This document shows, piece by piece, positions 49,142-58,035 of a stretch of 64,000 nucleotides of DNA. Under the pieces are notes generated by a model. The model was not told where the DNA came from. It ran no database searches and saw nothing but the letters and a program-made list of their open reading frames with translations. Numbering within the stretch: position 1 is the stretch's first letter; every line of letters starts with the position of its first letter. A program made the position numbers and the translations under genes. The stretch is from AP-15 sp963700185 (GTDB lineage Bacteria > Pseudomonadota > Alphaproteobacteria > ATCC43930 > CGMCC-115725): assembly GCA_963700185.1 (NCBI GenBank), contig CAVOWP010000014.1, positions 186,001-250,000 on the forward strand. Direction: 5' to 3'.

Positions 49142-50563
49142 ATGGCATCCTCTAGCGTTTGGATACCACCTCTGGCAGAAGCCCTGGTGCCCCTTCGGTT
49201 CCGTCTGATCGGCCTGGTCTGCGTCGTGCTGCTGATCAGCCTGGCGCTGGCCGGCATGACGGCATATTCCAACGCCTCGCGCTCGGTTCGTACCGAGATG
49301 CGCGCGGCATTTCTGGTCGGGCGGCAGACGATCGAGAGCGCGATTGACCGTCTTCGGAACGCCCCGGAACCGTCTCGCGACGTCGACGATTTGGTAGCGT
49401 CCTTCCAGGGCAATCGTCACCTGCGGGTACGGCACGCCGGGGAGACCCCGGCCTTCGCCGCACCCGCCATGGAGAAGTCGAAATTCGGCCGCCCGCCGGG
49501 ATGGTTTGTGCGCCTCATCGGAGTTTCGCGCGAGGCTGAGCAGATCCCTATTGCCGTCGCCGGCCGCGATTACGGCACGGTCGTGATCGAGACCGATCCG
49601 TATAACGAGACCCTCGAAGTCTGGAACGAGTTTGCCGAGAGCCTTGCGACACTCACCGTGTTCGGCGGTCTCACGATCCTGCTCATTTATTTTTTTATCG
49701 GCCGTACCTTGCGGCCGCTAGACCGACTGGCCGCTGCGCTGGAGGAGGTCGGCGACGGTCATTACCGAATCCGGATCGGCGGCCGCCTAACGCCTGACCT
49801 GTCGCGGTTGCGCGACAGTTTCAATCGGATGGCGGCGCGGCTGGCGGAAGCCGCCGCCGAGAACCGCCATCTGAACGAGCGGCTGCTGACGCTACAGGAG
49901 GAGGAGCGTGGCGAGCTCGCCCGCGACTTGCACGACGAAGTAAGCCCGTACCTGTTCGCGATCAACGCCGACGCGGCCACTGCCTCCCGGCTGATTGAGA
50001 ATGGCCGCCCGGGCGACGCCGCCCTGCATGTCGGGTCGATCGTCGAGGCCGTTCGCCACATGCAAAGGCAGGTCAGACGCATGCTCGGCCGGTTGCGCCC
50101 GATCGGGCTCGCCGAATTCGGCTTGCGCGAGGCGATCGAGAATTTGGTCGCGTTCTGGCGCCGCCGCCGTCCCGAGATCCGTTACGAGGTGGCGATCTCG
50201 GCGGAATGCGAGGATCTCGTGGATGTCGTCGGCACGGCGATCTGCCGTATCGTCCAGGAGGCTCTGAGCAACGCCGTGCGCCATGCCGAGCCGAAGCGCG
50301 TTGTGGTCTCTATCAATCGCGATCGCGACCTCGAGCAGGGACGCGACGAGATCAGGCTCTCGGTCGTGGATGACGGCCAGGGAATGCGCGACCCGGACAA
50401 ATTGGGTTACGGCCTCATTGGCATAAGCGAGCGCGTCAGCGCGATCGGCGGGCGCTTGAGCTTTTCGAGCAAATCCGAGGAAGGCTTCGCGGTGGTCGCG
50501 GTGTTGCCCTATTCGCAGGCGTCGGACCCGCTATCCTCCTCGGTGCAGTCGGCCGAGCCGTGA
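49142..50563 (+). CDS. NarL-partner sensor histidine kinase
   Basis: A 473-residue membrane kinase. Two membrane helices (about residues 19-38 and 172-195) bound a periplasmic sensor; a HAMP-like linker follows (RTLRPLDRLAAALEEVGDG). The HisKA_3 site is H264 in GELARDLHDEVSPYLF, and the ATPase domain has VQEALSNAVRHAEPK and DDGQGMRDPDKLGYGLIGISER. The stop overlaps the response regulator start (GTGA). Its position beside the PQQ and TonB operon suggests it controls that operon. A GTG/ATG start slightly upstream (49124) is also possible. Confidence 0.92.
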   Translation: MASSSVWIPPLAEALVPLRFRLIGLVCVVLLISLALAGMTAYSNASRSVRTEMRAAFLVGRQTIESAIDRLRNAPEPSRDVDDLVASFQGNRHLRVRHAGETPAFAAPAMEKSKFGRPPGWFVRLIGVSREAEQIPIAVAGRDYGTVVIETDPYNETLEVWNEFAESLATLTVFGGLTILLIYFFIGRTLRPLDRLAAALEEVGDGHYRIRIGGRLTPDLSRLRDSFNRMAARLAEAAAENRHLNERLLTLQEEERGELARDLHDEVSPYLFAINADAATASRLIENGRPGDAALHVGSIVEAVRHMQRQVRRMLGRLRPIGLAEFGLREAIENLVAFWRRRRPEIRYEVAISAECEDLVDVVGTAICRIVQEALSNAVRHAEPKRVVVSINRDRDLEQGRDEIRLSVVDDGQGMRDPDKLGYGLIGISERVSAIGGRLSFSSKSEEGFAVVAVLPYSQASDPLSSSVQSAEP

Positions 50564-51201
50564 AGATTCTGATCGTCGATGATCATCCGATAGTCCGCGC
50601 CGGATTGCGCCGATTGCTCGCCGCCGAGCCGGCAGCGGAGGTTGGGGAGGCGGCGAGCGGAAAAGAGGCGCTGAGCGCGTTCCGTAGAGGTCGCCCCGAC
50701 CTCGTCATCCTCGATCTGAACTTGCCCGATCTCGGCGGTCTCGAGATCATCGCGCGCCTGAAGATCATTGATCCCGAGGCGCGTATTCTGGTCCTGAGCA
50801 TGCACGACGACCACATCCATGTAACGCGCGCGCTGCAGGCTGGGGCAGCGGGCTATGTCAGCAAAACGATCCCTCCGGACGAGCTTCTCGACGCGATCAG
50901 ACGCGTCGCCGGCGGTCGCACCTATGTCGAACACGAGATTGCCGAAGAGCTCGTGTTCTCGAGCATCCGAACCCCGCCGCACTCGCTCGAAGACCTTTCC
51001 TCGCGCGATCTCGAAATCCTGCGTCTGCTGACGCAAGGCCGCAACCTCGCCCAAATCGCCGACGCACTCGGCATCGGCTACAAGACCGCTGCGAACAATT
51101 GCAGCCAAATCAAAGCCAAGCTGCGGGCGGCGAGCACCGCCGATCTGATCCGCATCGCCATTCAGCACGGCCTGGCCGATCGCGATGCCGGCCGCCACTA
51201 A
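50560..51201 (+). CDS. LuxR/NarL-type response regulator
   Basis: A 213-residue regulator with a receiver domain (ILIVDDHPIVRAGLRRLL; phosphorylation at D52 in VILDLNLPD; VSKTIPP with the conserved Lys) and a LuxR helix-turn-helix (LSSRDLEILRLLTQGRNLAQIADALGIGYKTAANNCSQIKAKL region). It starts at GTG, overlapping the kinase stop. The tandem repeats upstream of the TonB gene are candidate binding sites. Confidence 0.94.
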   Translation: MKILIVDDHPIVRAGLRRLLAAEPAAEVGEAASGKEALSAFRRGRPDLVILDLNLPDLGGLEIIARLKIIDPEARILVLSMHDDHIHVTRALQAGAAGYVSKTIPPDELLDAIRRVAGGRTYVEHEIAEELVFSSIRTPPHSLEDLSSRDLEILRLLTQGRNLAQIADALGIGYKTAANNCSQIKAKLRAASTADLIRIAIQHGLADRDAGRH

Positions 51202-52000
51202 AGGACGAAATCCTCCTATCGGCGAGCGCTGGCGGAGCGCCGTCGGCAGCGCTCGTTCACTCGTCATCTACTACGGCAACCCGATCCGTCAGTGGCGCAT
51301 GGACCGGCTCTATTCCAATTTTGTGCGGGAGGGTGACCTCGTCTTCGACATCGGAAGCCATGTCGGCGACCGGATCGGGTCGTTTCGCCGCCTCGGCTGC
51401 CGGGTCGTCGCGGTCGAGCCGCAACCAAGGCTGGTCAGAATATTGCGGCGTCTCTACGGCCGTGATCCGAACGTCGCAATCGAACCCATGGCGATTGCCG
51501 CGGCCCCCGGGAACATCGAGCTCTTCGTCAACCTCGACAATGCGAGCTTGACCACCGCGTCTTCGTGCTTTGTCGCTGCGGCGTCCACGGCACCGGGCTG
51601 GCGTGGCGAGCGGTGGCCGGGCCGACTCGTCGCTCCGGCAATCACCTTGGACCAGCTGATCGAACGTCACGGCGAACCGATTTTTGTCAAAATCGATGTC
51701 GAAGGTTTCGAGGCCGAGGCGCTCGCGGGACTTTCGCGGCCGTTGCAGGCCTTCTCCTTCGAATTCACAACGATCCTGCGCCCGATCGCGATCGACTGCG
51801 TAACCCGCTGTCGAGCGCTCGGCGCGTATCTTTACAATGCCGCTCTGGGCGAGACCCAACGCCTGGCCTTCACACAATGGGTCGATGCCGAGGCAATAGA
51901 GCGATGGCTCGAGGCATTGCCAGAGAGCGCCAATTCGGGCGACATTTACGCGCGCCTGGGCGTATTCCGCAATCCGCCGCGTGGCAGTACTCCGAGTTGA
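51185..52000 (+). CDS. FkbM family methyltransferase
   Basis: A 271-residue SAM-dependent methyltransferase: VREGDLVFDIGSHVGDRIGSF (SAM motif I), VVAVEPQPRLVRILRRLYG, and the FkbM segment FVKIDVEGFEAEALAGL. FkbM enzymes methylate hydroxyls on sugars or secondary metabolites. It overlaps the response regulator by 17 bases and is followed 57 bases later by a stand-alone pqqA, so a peptide-related role is conceivable but not supported. Confidence 0.9.
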   Translation: MPAATKGRNPPIGERWRSAVGSARSLVIYYGNPIRQWRMDRLYSNFVREGDLVFDIGSHVGDRIGSFRRLGCRVVAVEPQPRLVRILRRLYGRDPNVAIEPMAIAAAPGNIELFVNLDNASLTTASSCFVAAASTAPGWRGERWPGRLVAPAITLDQLIERHGEPIFVKIDVEGFEAEALAGLSRPLQAFSFEFTTILRPIAIDCVTRCRALGAYLYNAALGETQRLAFTQWVDAEAIERWLEALPESANSGDIYARLGVFRNPPRGSTPS

Positions 52001-52057
52001 CAGGTCTCCGGAAAGGAAATAGGGTAAACAAGTAAAATTCAAATTGGGGAAACGGCC

Positions 52058-52138
52058 ATGAAGTGGAAAACTCCTGTCATCGTTGAGATCGCGGTAGGGC
52101 TGGAAATCAACGCCTACGCGTGCGCTGAAGTCGAATAG
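52058..52138 (+). CDS. pqqA: Second, stand-alone PqqA precursor peptide
   Basis: A 26-residue peptide starting MKWKTPVIVEIAVGLE and containing the PQQ-forming pair E16 and Y20 in VGLEINAY. It differs from the operon copy at only a few residues (V7, V9 and the last residue). GGGGAAAC precedes the ATG. No PqqB-E gene follows; a strong hairpin lies 47 bases downstream. It would supply extra substrate for the operon enzymes. Confidence 0.95.
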   Translation: MKWKTPVIVEIAVGLEINAYACAEVE

Positions 52139-52184
52139 GCTCGGCGTCCGCTCGCCGGGCGTTCCTGCGCTAGTCTAGCTGGTC

Positions 52185-52217
52185 GCGGCGGCCACCGCTG
52201 AAAGGCGGTGCCGCCGC
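52185..52217 (+). terminator. GC hairpin after the stand-alone pqqA
   Basis: A 13-base-pair stem (GCGGCGGC plus ACCGC pairing with GCGGT plus GCCGCCGC, one bulged C) with a six-base loop lies 46 bases after the pqqA stop. No T-run follows, so it may be a stabilising stem or a factor-dependent terminator. Confidence 0.5.
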
Positions 52218-52280
52218 AATGCCGCCCATTCGAAGGCGGGATAGATCCCTCAGATCATCAATCATCGAGGGGAGGATGTT

Positions 52281-52835
52281 ATGCCAAAAGCCGCGATCGC
52301 TTTCCTGTCGGTTCTAGTCCTCGCGTTATGGGTTGGCCCAGCCAGGCCGGCTATGACCGACCCGGCTATGACCGACAAGGACAAGGCCGAGCTCGCAACG
52401 GCAGTCTCCGGCGCCAAAGTGACGCTGGAGCAGGGGTTGATGGTGAGCAAGAAGAACGGCAAGCCGGTTTCCGCCAAGTTTGAAATCGCGAACGGGAAGC
52501 CGCAGCTATCCGTCTATATTGTCAAAGACGGCAGTAAATACAGTGAGGTGATTGTAGACCACACCTCCGGCGAAATCGCGAAAGCCGAGCCGATCACCGG
52601 CGGCGATGATCTGGCCGACGCGAAAAAACAGAGCGACGGTTTATTCCGCGCGACCCGTGAGATCAGAGAAGCTGTCAGGGAAGCCAAGCACGACAACCCT
52701 GGCTACCTGGCCGTAAGCGTATGGCCCGAGATGAAGGATGGCCATTCCATGGCCAATGTGCTGCTGGTCAAGGACAATGATTGGAAGACGGCGGTGGTCG
52801 ACCTCACAGTATACAGAGCCCTGATCAAAGACTAG
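52281..52835 (+). CDS. Exported PepSY-domain protein
   Basis: A 184-residue protein with a signal peptide (to about residue 24) and PepSY-like repeats: GKPVSAKFEIANGKPQLSVYIVKDGS and EVIVDHTSGEIAKAEPITGGDD. It is rich in Asp, Glu and Lys. One PepSY protein, lanpepsy, is known to bind lanthanides in a methylotroph; this one sits between a pqqA and a lanthanide-signature dehydrogenase gene, which makes a similar role worth testing but unproven. GGGGAGG precedes the ATG. Confidence 0.82.
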   Translation: MPKAAIAFLSVLVLALWVGPARPAMTDPAMTDKDKAELATAVSGAKVTLEQGLMVSKKNGKPVSAKFEIANGKPQLSVYIVKDGSKYSEVIVDHTSGEIAKAEPITGGDDLADAKKQSDGLFRATREIREAVREAKHDNPGYLAVSVWPEMKDGHSMANVLLVKDNDWKTAVVDLTVYRALIKD

Positions 52836-52857
52836 CTCAGCGGGCACGAGGAGATAC

Positions 52858-53376
52858 ATGATGCGATTTACCGCGGCTGTCGTGGCGCTCGCCGCGGGAT
52901 TGGCACTCGCCTCATCGGCCGCAGCGCAGACCCCGGCCGCCGGCGATATCGGTCTGGGCAAGCGGCTCTACCAGGATAAGGCGACATGCGGTTTCTGCCA
53001 CGGCTGGTCCGGCGATGGCGCCGGCGACCCGCAATCGCCGGGCAAGGCCGCCAATCTGCGCGAGAGCAAGCTCGACCACGACCAGCTGGTCGAGATCATC
53101 CGTTGCGGCGTGCCCGGGGGCACCGCCATGCCGCATTTCGACAAGTTTGCCTGGACCAAGGGCGAGGAGTGCTTCGGCATGACCGAAGCCGACGTCGGCG
53201 ACAAGAAGCCGCCGAACCCGACCGCGGGCCTGCAGAAGCGCGAGATCGAAGCAATCGTCGCCTACCTCGAGGCCAAGATCGTCGGCAAAGGCCCACCGAC
53301 AGTCGCCGATTGCGAGGAATATTTCGGTCAGGGCAGTGCGCGCTGCCGAGAGATGGCCGCGGGCAGGAAAGAGTAG
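52858..53376 (+). CDS. Periplasmic c-type cytochrome, dehydrogenase partner
   Basis: A 172-residue protein with a signal peptide (ending ASSAAAQ), haem motif CGFCH near residue 42, and Met ligand in GTAMPHF. It lies just upstream of the second PQQ dehydrogenase and is probably its electron acceptor, like XoxG/MxaG-type cytochromes. Two more Cys pairs in the C-terminal part (CFGM, DCEEYFGQGSARC) may form a disulfide. Confidence 0.88.
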   Translation: MMRFTAAVVALAAGLALASSAAAQTPAAGDIGLGKRLYQDKATCGFCHGWSGDGAGDPQSPGKAANLRESKLDHDQLVEIIRCGVPGGTAMPHFDKFAWTKGEECFGMTEADVGDKKPPNPTAGLQKREIEAIVAYLEAKIVGKGPPTVADCEEYFGQGSARCREMAAGRKE

Positions 53377-53407
53377 ACTGTTCATCTGGAAGGTATGGGA
53401 GGGGCAA

Positions 53408-55152
53408 TTGTCATCGAAACGCGCGACACGTGGTCTCCTTTTAGCCGCCGCGAGCGGAGTGGTTGCGACGCTTTTGTCGTCTCCGCTGACTGCTGCGGAA
53501 GTGACGTTTGACCGCCTGAAGAACGCGGAGAGCGAGCCCGGCAACTGGCTGACCAATCACAAGACCTACGACGCCGAGCGGTTCTCGCCGCTCGACCAGA
53601 TCAACCAGTCCAACATCAAGAACCTGCATGTCGCTTTCGTCGTACAGCTTGGCGGCAGCGAGCCCGGCGGCGACAAGCTGCACGCCCGAGAGCAGTCGAC
53701 CCCGCTGGTCGAGGACGGCTTCTTGTACATGACCGACGGCTGGGACGACGTCTACAAGATCGACGCGCGCGACGGAAAAAAGGGCCGCATCGTCTGGAAG
53801 ATGGATCCCGGTGTCGACAAGTCGACCGTGTGGCTGCCGTCCAACCGAGGGGTTGCGCTTTACGGCAATGAGGTCATCGTCCTCACTACCGACGGCCGTG
53901 TGAATCGCGATAGACAAGGACACCGGCAAGGTCCTATGGGACAAGAATTACCAGATTGCGGACACTGACCTGTTCACCAGCGCACCGCTGGTCGTCAAGG
54001 ACATGATCATCGTCCCCGGATCCGGTGCTGATATCGGTGGGCGGTGCTGGCTGATGGCAATCGACGCCAAGACCGGCAAAGTGCTGTGGCGGACCTACTC
54101 GGTTCCGGGGCCGGGCGAGCCCGGCCACGAGACCTGGGCTGACGACCACGACGCCTGGAAGACCGGCGGTGGCGCGTTCTGGTATGTCGGAGCTTATGAT
54201 CCAGCGACGAACTTGATGTATTGGGGCACGGGCCAGCCGACACCGATGTTCGACGCCGAGTACCGGCCGGGCGACAATCTCTACACCAACTCGACGCTCG
54301 CCATCGATGCCGATACCGGCAAGATCGTCTGGTATTTCCAATATACGCCGAACGACAAATACGATTATGACGAGGTCGGCTCGCAGATGATCTACGACGT
54401 GACGATCAATGGCGAGCCGCGCAAGGTGCTGGGCCATTTTGGCCGCAACGGCTTCTTCTACACGCTCGACCGCACCAACGGCTCGTTCATCAGCGCCGCG
54501 CAATACGTCAAGAACCTGAATTGGACCAAGGGCATCGATCCGAAGACCGGCAAGCCGGTCGAATACGATCCGTCGAAGAAGCTGCAGCAATATGCCGTGG
54601 TGAGCGACCGGACGAGCGGCGCAGGTCGATGTCTGCCCGGACGTTCAGGGCGGGGTGAACTTCTTCCCGACCGCGTGGAACCCCTCCAAGCACCTGGCCT
54701 ATGGCGCCGGCATCGACGGCTGCGCCCAACTCAAGGTCGATGAGACCCGTATGGGCGGCCCGTTCTGGAATGGCGGCGTCCCGACTCGCGGCAAGCGGAT
54801 GGGAGGTCAGATCGCGGCAATCGATATGACGACCGGCAAAGTGAAGGCGGCGACCCAGCTCGATTATCCGAACTATGCCGGCGTGCTGGCGACGGCCGGA
54901 GGCCTCGTCTTTACCGGCACGATCGACGGCACTTTCACCGCCTTTGACGACGAGCAGCTGAAGCCGTTGTGGAATTTCAATGTCGGCTCAGCGATGACCG
55001 CTCCACCGATCAGCTACTCTGTCGGCGGCAAGCAGTACATCGCGATCCATGTCGGCGGCGGTGTTCCGTGGAACCTCGGTCTGCTCAAGGCGGCGCCGGA
55101 GCTCGAAAATCTCGAGGGCGGCTCGTCGCTCTTCGTGTTTGCGTTGGACTGA
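53408..55152 (+). pseudogene. Second PQQ-dependent dehydrogenase, two single-base frameshifts
   Basis: About 580 residues of a periplasmic quinoprotein starting at TTG 53408 (GGGAGGGG upstream; signal ends PLTAA). An extra base near 53903 breaks GRV-IAIDKDTGK and another near 54620 breaks the stretch before AQVDVCPDVQGG; removing both restores one protein. Metal-site positions are unusual: Asp replaces Glu (GADIGGR), Gln replaces Asn (GTGQPTP), while the D-Y-D pair is kept (NDKYDYDEVG). It lies 31 bases after the cytochrome gene and probably donates to it. Likely intact in the organism. Confidence 0.88.
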
Positions 55153-55204
55153 TTAGCGGTGCAGGCGGATGGACCCGCAAACGGGTCCACCGCCCTCGGC
55201 GTCC

Positions 55205-55918
55205 ATGCGCACGGTCGTCGTCGCTGCTGCACTCGTCCTTCTGGGCGCGGTTGCCGGTCGCGCCGAGGATCGGCCCCCTCGCGCCGACATTTGGAGCCTG
55301 AAGCTCGGGACCCCGGCATCGGCGCTGCCGCGCGATGCCTTCGTCGACTATGCCTGCGGCAGCAATGGCGGCCCGCCGCAGCAGGCTCTCACGGGCTGGT
55401 CCGATTACGACAAGTGTCCGCCCGAGCCGAACGGCCTGCGCGAAGTCTATTTCCGCTATGACGACGAGCTCGAATATTGGGCAAAGGCGCATCGCGCGCG
55501 GACATTGATCGCCCAGTATGCCGGCACAAAAGTGTTGGATTTCCCGGTGATCTTATCGGGGCTGTTCGACGCGGGCGGCACGCTCGCCGGCCTGCGTATC
55601 GTCACCGATCCGCAGGCGAGCCCGCAGGACCGCAAGCAGGCCTACACGTTGACCAACTTTTTCAAGGCCCGCTACGGGAGTGACGGATGGGACTGCGCCG
55701 ATATCCCTCCGGCGCCCGGCGAGAACCCGGTCGGCACCCTCTACATCAACCGGCGCTGCACCAAGCTCGTGAAGGGCGATATGCGCGCGGTGCTCGAGAC
55801 CCGGTTTCTGCGCAAACCCGGTCAGGCCGAGTTCAGCGGCTCCGGCAAGCTCACGGTCGGGCAATTCGAGAGCTCGACGCGCCTTGAATTGTTGCGGCCC
55901 GATGTCCCTGTCGAATGA
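55205..55918 (+). CDS. Exported conserved hypothetical protein after the PQQ dehydrogenase
   Basis: A 237-residue protein with a signal peptide (MRTVVVAAALVLLGAVAGRA). The mature part has DIWSLKLGTPASALPRDAFVDYACGSNGGPP and a C-terminal beta-rich half with KARYGSDGWDCADIPPAPGE. I do not recognise a family. It begins 52 bases after the dehydrogenase on the same strand, so a helper role in that system is plausible. The ATG at 55205 was preferred to one at 55169 because it starts the signal peptide. Confidence 0.6.
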   Translation: MRTVVVAAALVLLGAVAGRAEDRPPRADIWSLKLGTPASALPRDAFVDYACGSNGGPPQQALTGWSDYDKCPPEPNGLREVYFRYDDELEYWAKAHRARTLIAQYAGTKVLDFPVILSGLFDAGGTLAGLRIVTDPQASPQDRKQAYTLTNFFKARYGSDGWDCADIPPAPGENPVGTLYINRRCTKLVKGDMRAVLETRFLRKPGQAEFSGSGKLTVGQFESSTRLELLRPDVPVE

Positions 55919-55925
55919 GCCTCGA

Positions 55926-56699
55926 TTACTCGTGCGCTGTCCCGTCCGGCATGATGGTCCCTGCGAGATCGGCGCCGTCGAGCTTCGCGTCGGTCAGCTT
56001 TGCGAGCAGCAGGCGGGCGCCTTTGAGGTCGGCTCCCGACAAATCGGCGCCGGTCAGATCGGCCCGCATCAGGTCTGCGTAGCGCAGATCGGCGCGCTTG
56101 AGATCGGCCCCCCTGAGGTCGGCACGGGCGAGGCTGACCGCCTCGATATGAGCCCCCATAAGCTCGGCGCGGCGCAACGTCGTCTGGCTGAGATCGGAGC
56201 GGGACAGATCGGCGCCCTTCAGCTTGGCGCCGTGCATTTGCGCATCGGCGAGGTCGGCGTCGGCGATGTTGGCAGCATCGAGCTGGGCGAAGGTGAGATG
56301 GCTCGACCCCATCATCGCACCGGCGAGGTCAGCCCGGGTCAAATCCGCCTCACTCAAATCGGCCTCGTAGAGCATTGCTTCGCCGAGCCGGGCGCCGGCG
56401 AGATTGGCGTGCTTCAAGTCGGTCTTGTTGAGATTGGCGCCCGTGAGATTGGCGCCGGTGAGGTTGGCGCCGGCGAGCTTGGCGCGATGCAGGTTGGCGC
56501 CGGTGAGATTGGCTCCGGCAAGGTCCGCTCCCGTCAAGTCGAAGCGTTTGAGATTGGCGCCCGAGAGATTGCAACCCCGGCAATCTTTGCTGCGGGCCGA
56601 CAGGAAATCAGCCAGATCCCCGGCGCGAGCGGGATCGACCAATCCCGGCAAAGGCCCAAGGCTGAGGACCAGAAGGGCCGAGAAGATGAAGGACCTCAT
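55926..56699 (-). CDS. Exported pentapeptide-repeat protein
   Basis: A 257-residue protein: signal peptide, then about 30 tandem A(D/N)Lxx units (ADLAGANLTGANLHRAKLAG and on) making a right-handed quadrilateral beta-helix. Function unknown; the signal peptide means it acts outside the cytoplasm, unlike gyrase-protecting relatives. The antisense strand gives a long Ile-Gly-Ala-rich open frame that is only its shadow. Confidence 0.88.
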   Translation of the reverse strand: MRSFIFSALLVLSLGPLPGLVDPARAGDLADFLSARSKDCRGCNLSGANLKRFDLTGADLAGANLTGANLHRAKLAGANLTGANLTGANLNKTDLKHANLAGARLGEAMLYEADLSEADLTRADLAGAMMGSSHLTFAQLDAANIADADLADAQMHGAKLKGADLSRSDLSQTTLRRAELMGAHIEAVSLARADLRGADLKRADLRYADLMRADLTGADLSGADLKGARLLLAKLTDAKLDGADLAGTIMPDGTAHE

Positions 56700-56729
56700 G
56701 GCGGCCCTCCGCTATCATTTTCGACCGTG

Positions 56730-57233
56730 ATGGGGAAGGCTCTGCTTGCGGTGGCCGGTATTGCGCTGGCGGGCTTCGGGTCGCAAGCAGCTGCCGACGA
56801 AGCCCCGGTCTATCGGGGCTCGGCGGAGGTCGTCGGACCGGCGATGCTGAGCATCGACGGCAAGCGCATCGTGCTGTATGGCGTCGATGCGCCGGTGAAA
56901 GGCCAGCCCTGTTACGCCGGCGCCAAGATTTGGGACTGCGCGACGGCATCGGCAAAGACCCTCCTCAACCTCGTCGGGACACAAGAGATCGCATGCGAGC
57001 AGCGCCGGGTCGACCGGTTCGGCCGTGTCTTCGCGGTCTGCAGGGCGGGCGAGGTCGATCTCAACCGGGCGCTTGTCGAGGCCGGCATGGCGGTGGCGCT
57101 CCCCAAAGAAACGGCCGATTACGTCGCATCGGAAGCGGCAGCTAAATCGAAAGGTATCGGCGTCTGGCGAGGGCCGTTCACGGCGCCGGCCGATTATCGC
57201 GAGATGCTTGCGGGCCATCCGCAGGAAAGGTGA
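56730..57233 (+). CDS. Thermonuclease-family (SNase-like) exported protein
   Basis: A 167-residue protein with a signal peptide (MGKALLAVAGIALAGFGSQA) and an SNase-like OB fold: VVGPAMLSIDGKRIVLYGVDAP, RRVDRFGRVFAVCRAGEVDLNRALVEAGMAVA. The active-site Asp/Arg/Glu set is only partly recognisable, so it may be a non-nuclease relative. Start at 56730 (GTG 56727 also in frame). It opens a run of four plus-strand genes that continues with the TolQ-like cassette. Confidence 0.8.
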   Translation: MGKALLAVAGIALAGFGSQAAADEAPVYRGSAEVVGPAMLSIDGKRIVLYGVDAPVKGQPCYAGAKIWDCATASAKTLLNLVGTQEIACEQRRVDRFGRVFAVCRAGEVDLNRALVEAGMAVALPKETADYVASEAAAKSKGIGVWRGPFTAPADYREMLAGHPQER

Positions 57234-57243
57234 GCGCGCGCGA

Positions 57244-58035
57244 ATGACATTCCGCCTGTTCGCCAGTGCGCTCGCGGCCCGCGATTACTTCCCTCTGCTG
57301 CGGTGGATGATCTTTACCGGCGTGAGCGGGTTCGGCTTCGCGATGGCGTGGCGTTACGGTTTGTTTCAGCTGATGATGGCACAGGACCAGACCCGCATCT
57401 CGGCGTTCATCTGTATTCTTTATGCGGTGATCTCGGTTCATTGCCTCGTCGCCGTCCTCGCCATTTCGCGCGAGATCAACACCGCGCACCGGGTCCGCGA
57501 GCGCGTCGCCAACGGGGTGAATAGTTACCGAATAGAGGGACGCCGGGTCTTCACTGACGATGGGAACCCGTTGCCTGCCGGCCGCATCACCGATTACATC
57601 GGCAATCTCGTCGTGAAGGCCGAGAAGCAAGGGCGGGAGCGGCGGCTCGATCAGACCTTGCTGCTGCGGGGCCTCGCCGACAAATTGAGGTCGCCGATGC
57701 AGTTCGGCGCCTTCGCCGGGGACGCCCTCCTAAAGCTCGGCCTGCTCGGCACGATCGTCGGCTTCATCCTGATGCTGTTCCCGATCGCCACGCTCGACAA
57801 TTTTGACCCGACATCGATGAAGTCGTCGATGAGGGTCATGAGCGGCGGCATGGCGGTGGCGATGTACACGACGCTTGCCGGGCTCGTCGGTTCGATCCTG
57901 GTGAAGGCGCAATATTATATTCTGGATAACGCATCGGCGTATCTGTTCGACGTGACTACCGACCTGACCGAGGTTTTTGTCGTGTCGGCGCTCGAGCGGC
58001 AGATAGATGGGCGGCAGGCCGATGGAAGGGTTTAG
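57244..58035 (+). CDS. MotA/TolQ/ExbB-like membrane protein
   Basis: A 263-residue protein with four hydrophobic segments: LRWMIFTGVSGFGFAMAW, AFICILYAVISVHCLVAVLA, LLGTIVGFILMLFPIA and GGMAVAMYTTLAGLVGSILV. The last two match the conserved pore helices of TolQ/ExbB/MotA proton channels (LLGTIVGFI; MAVAMYTTLAGL). A charged cytoplasmic region separates the pairs. It is paired with an ExbD/TolR-like single-span protein overlapping its end. Confidence 0.75.
   Translation: MTFRLFASALAARDYFPLLRWMIFTGVSGFGFAMAWRYGLFQLMMAQDQTRISAFICILYAVISVHCLVAVLAISREINTAHRVRERVANGVNSYRIEGRRVFTDDGNPLPAGRITDYIGNLVVKAEKQGRERRLDQTLLLRGLADKLRSPMQFGAFAGDALLKLGLLGTIVGFILMLFPIATLDNFDPTSMKSSMRVMSGGMAVAMYTTLAGLVGSILVKAQYYILDNASAYLFDVTTDLTEVFVVSALERQIDGRQADGRV

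Noticed and set aside
55884..57233. A 449-residue plus-strand open frame rich in Ile-Gly-Ala repeats
   Set aside because: Its first 280 residues are the antisense shadow of the pentapeptide-repeat gene; only the part from 56730 is a real nuclease-like gene.
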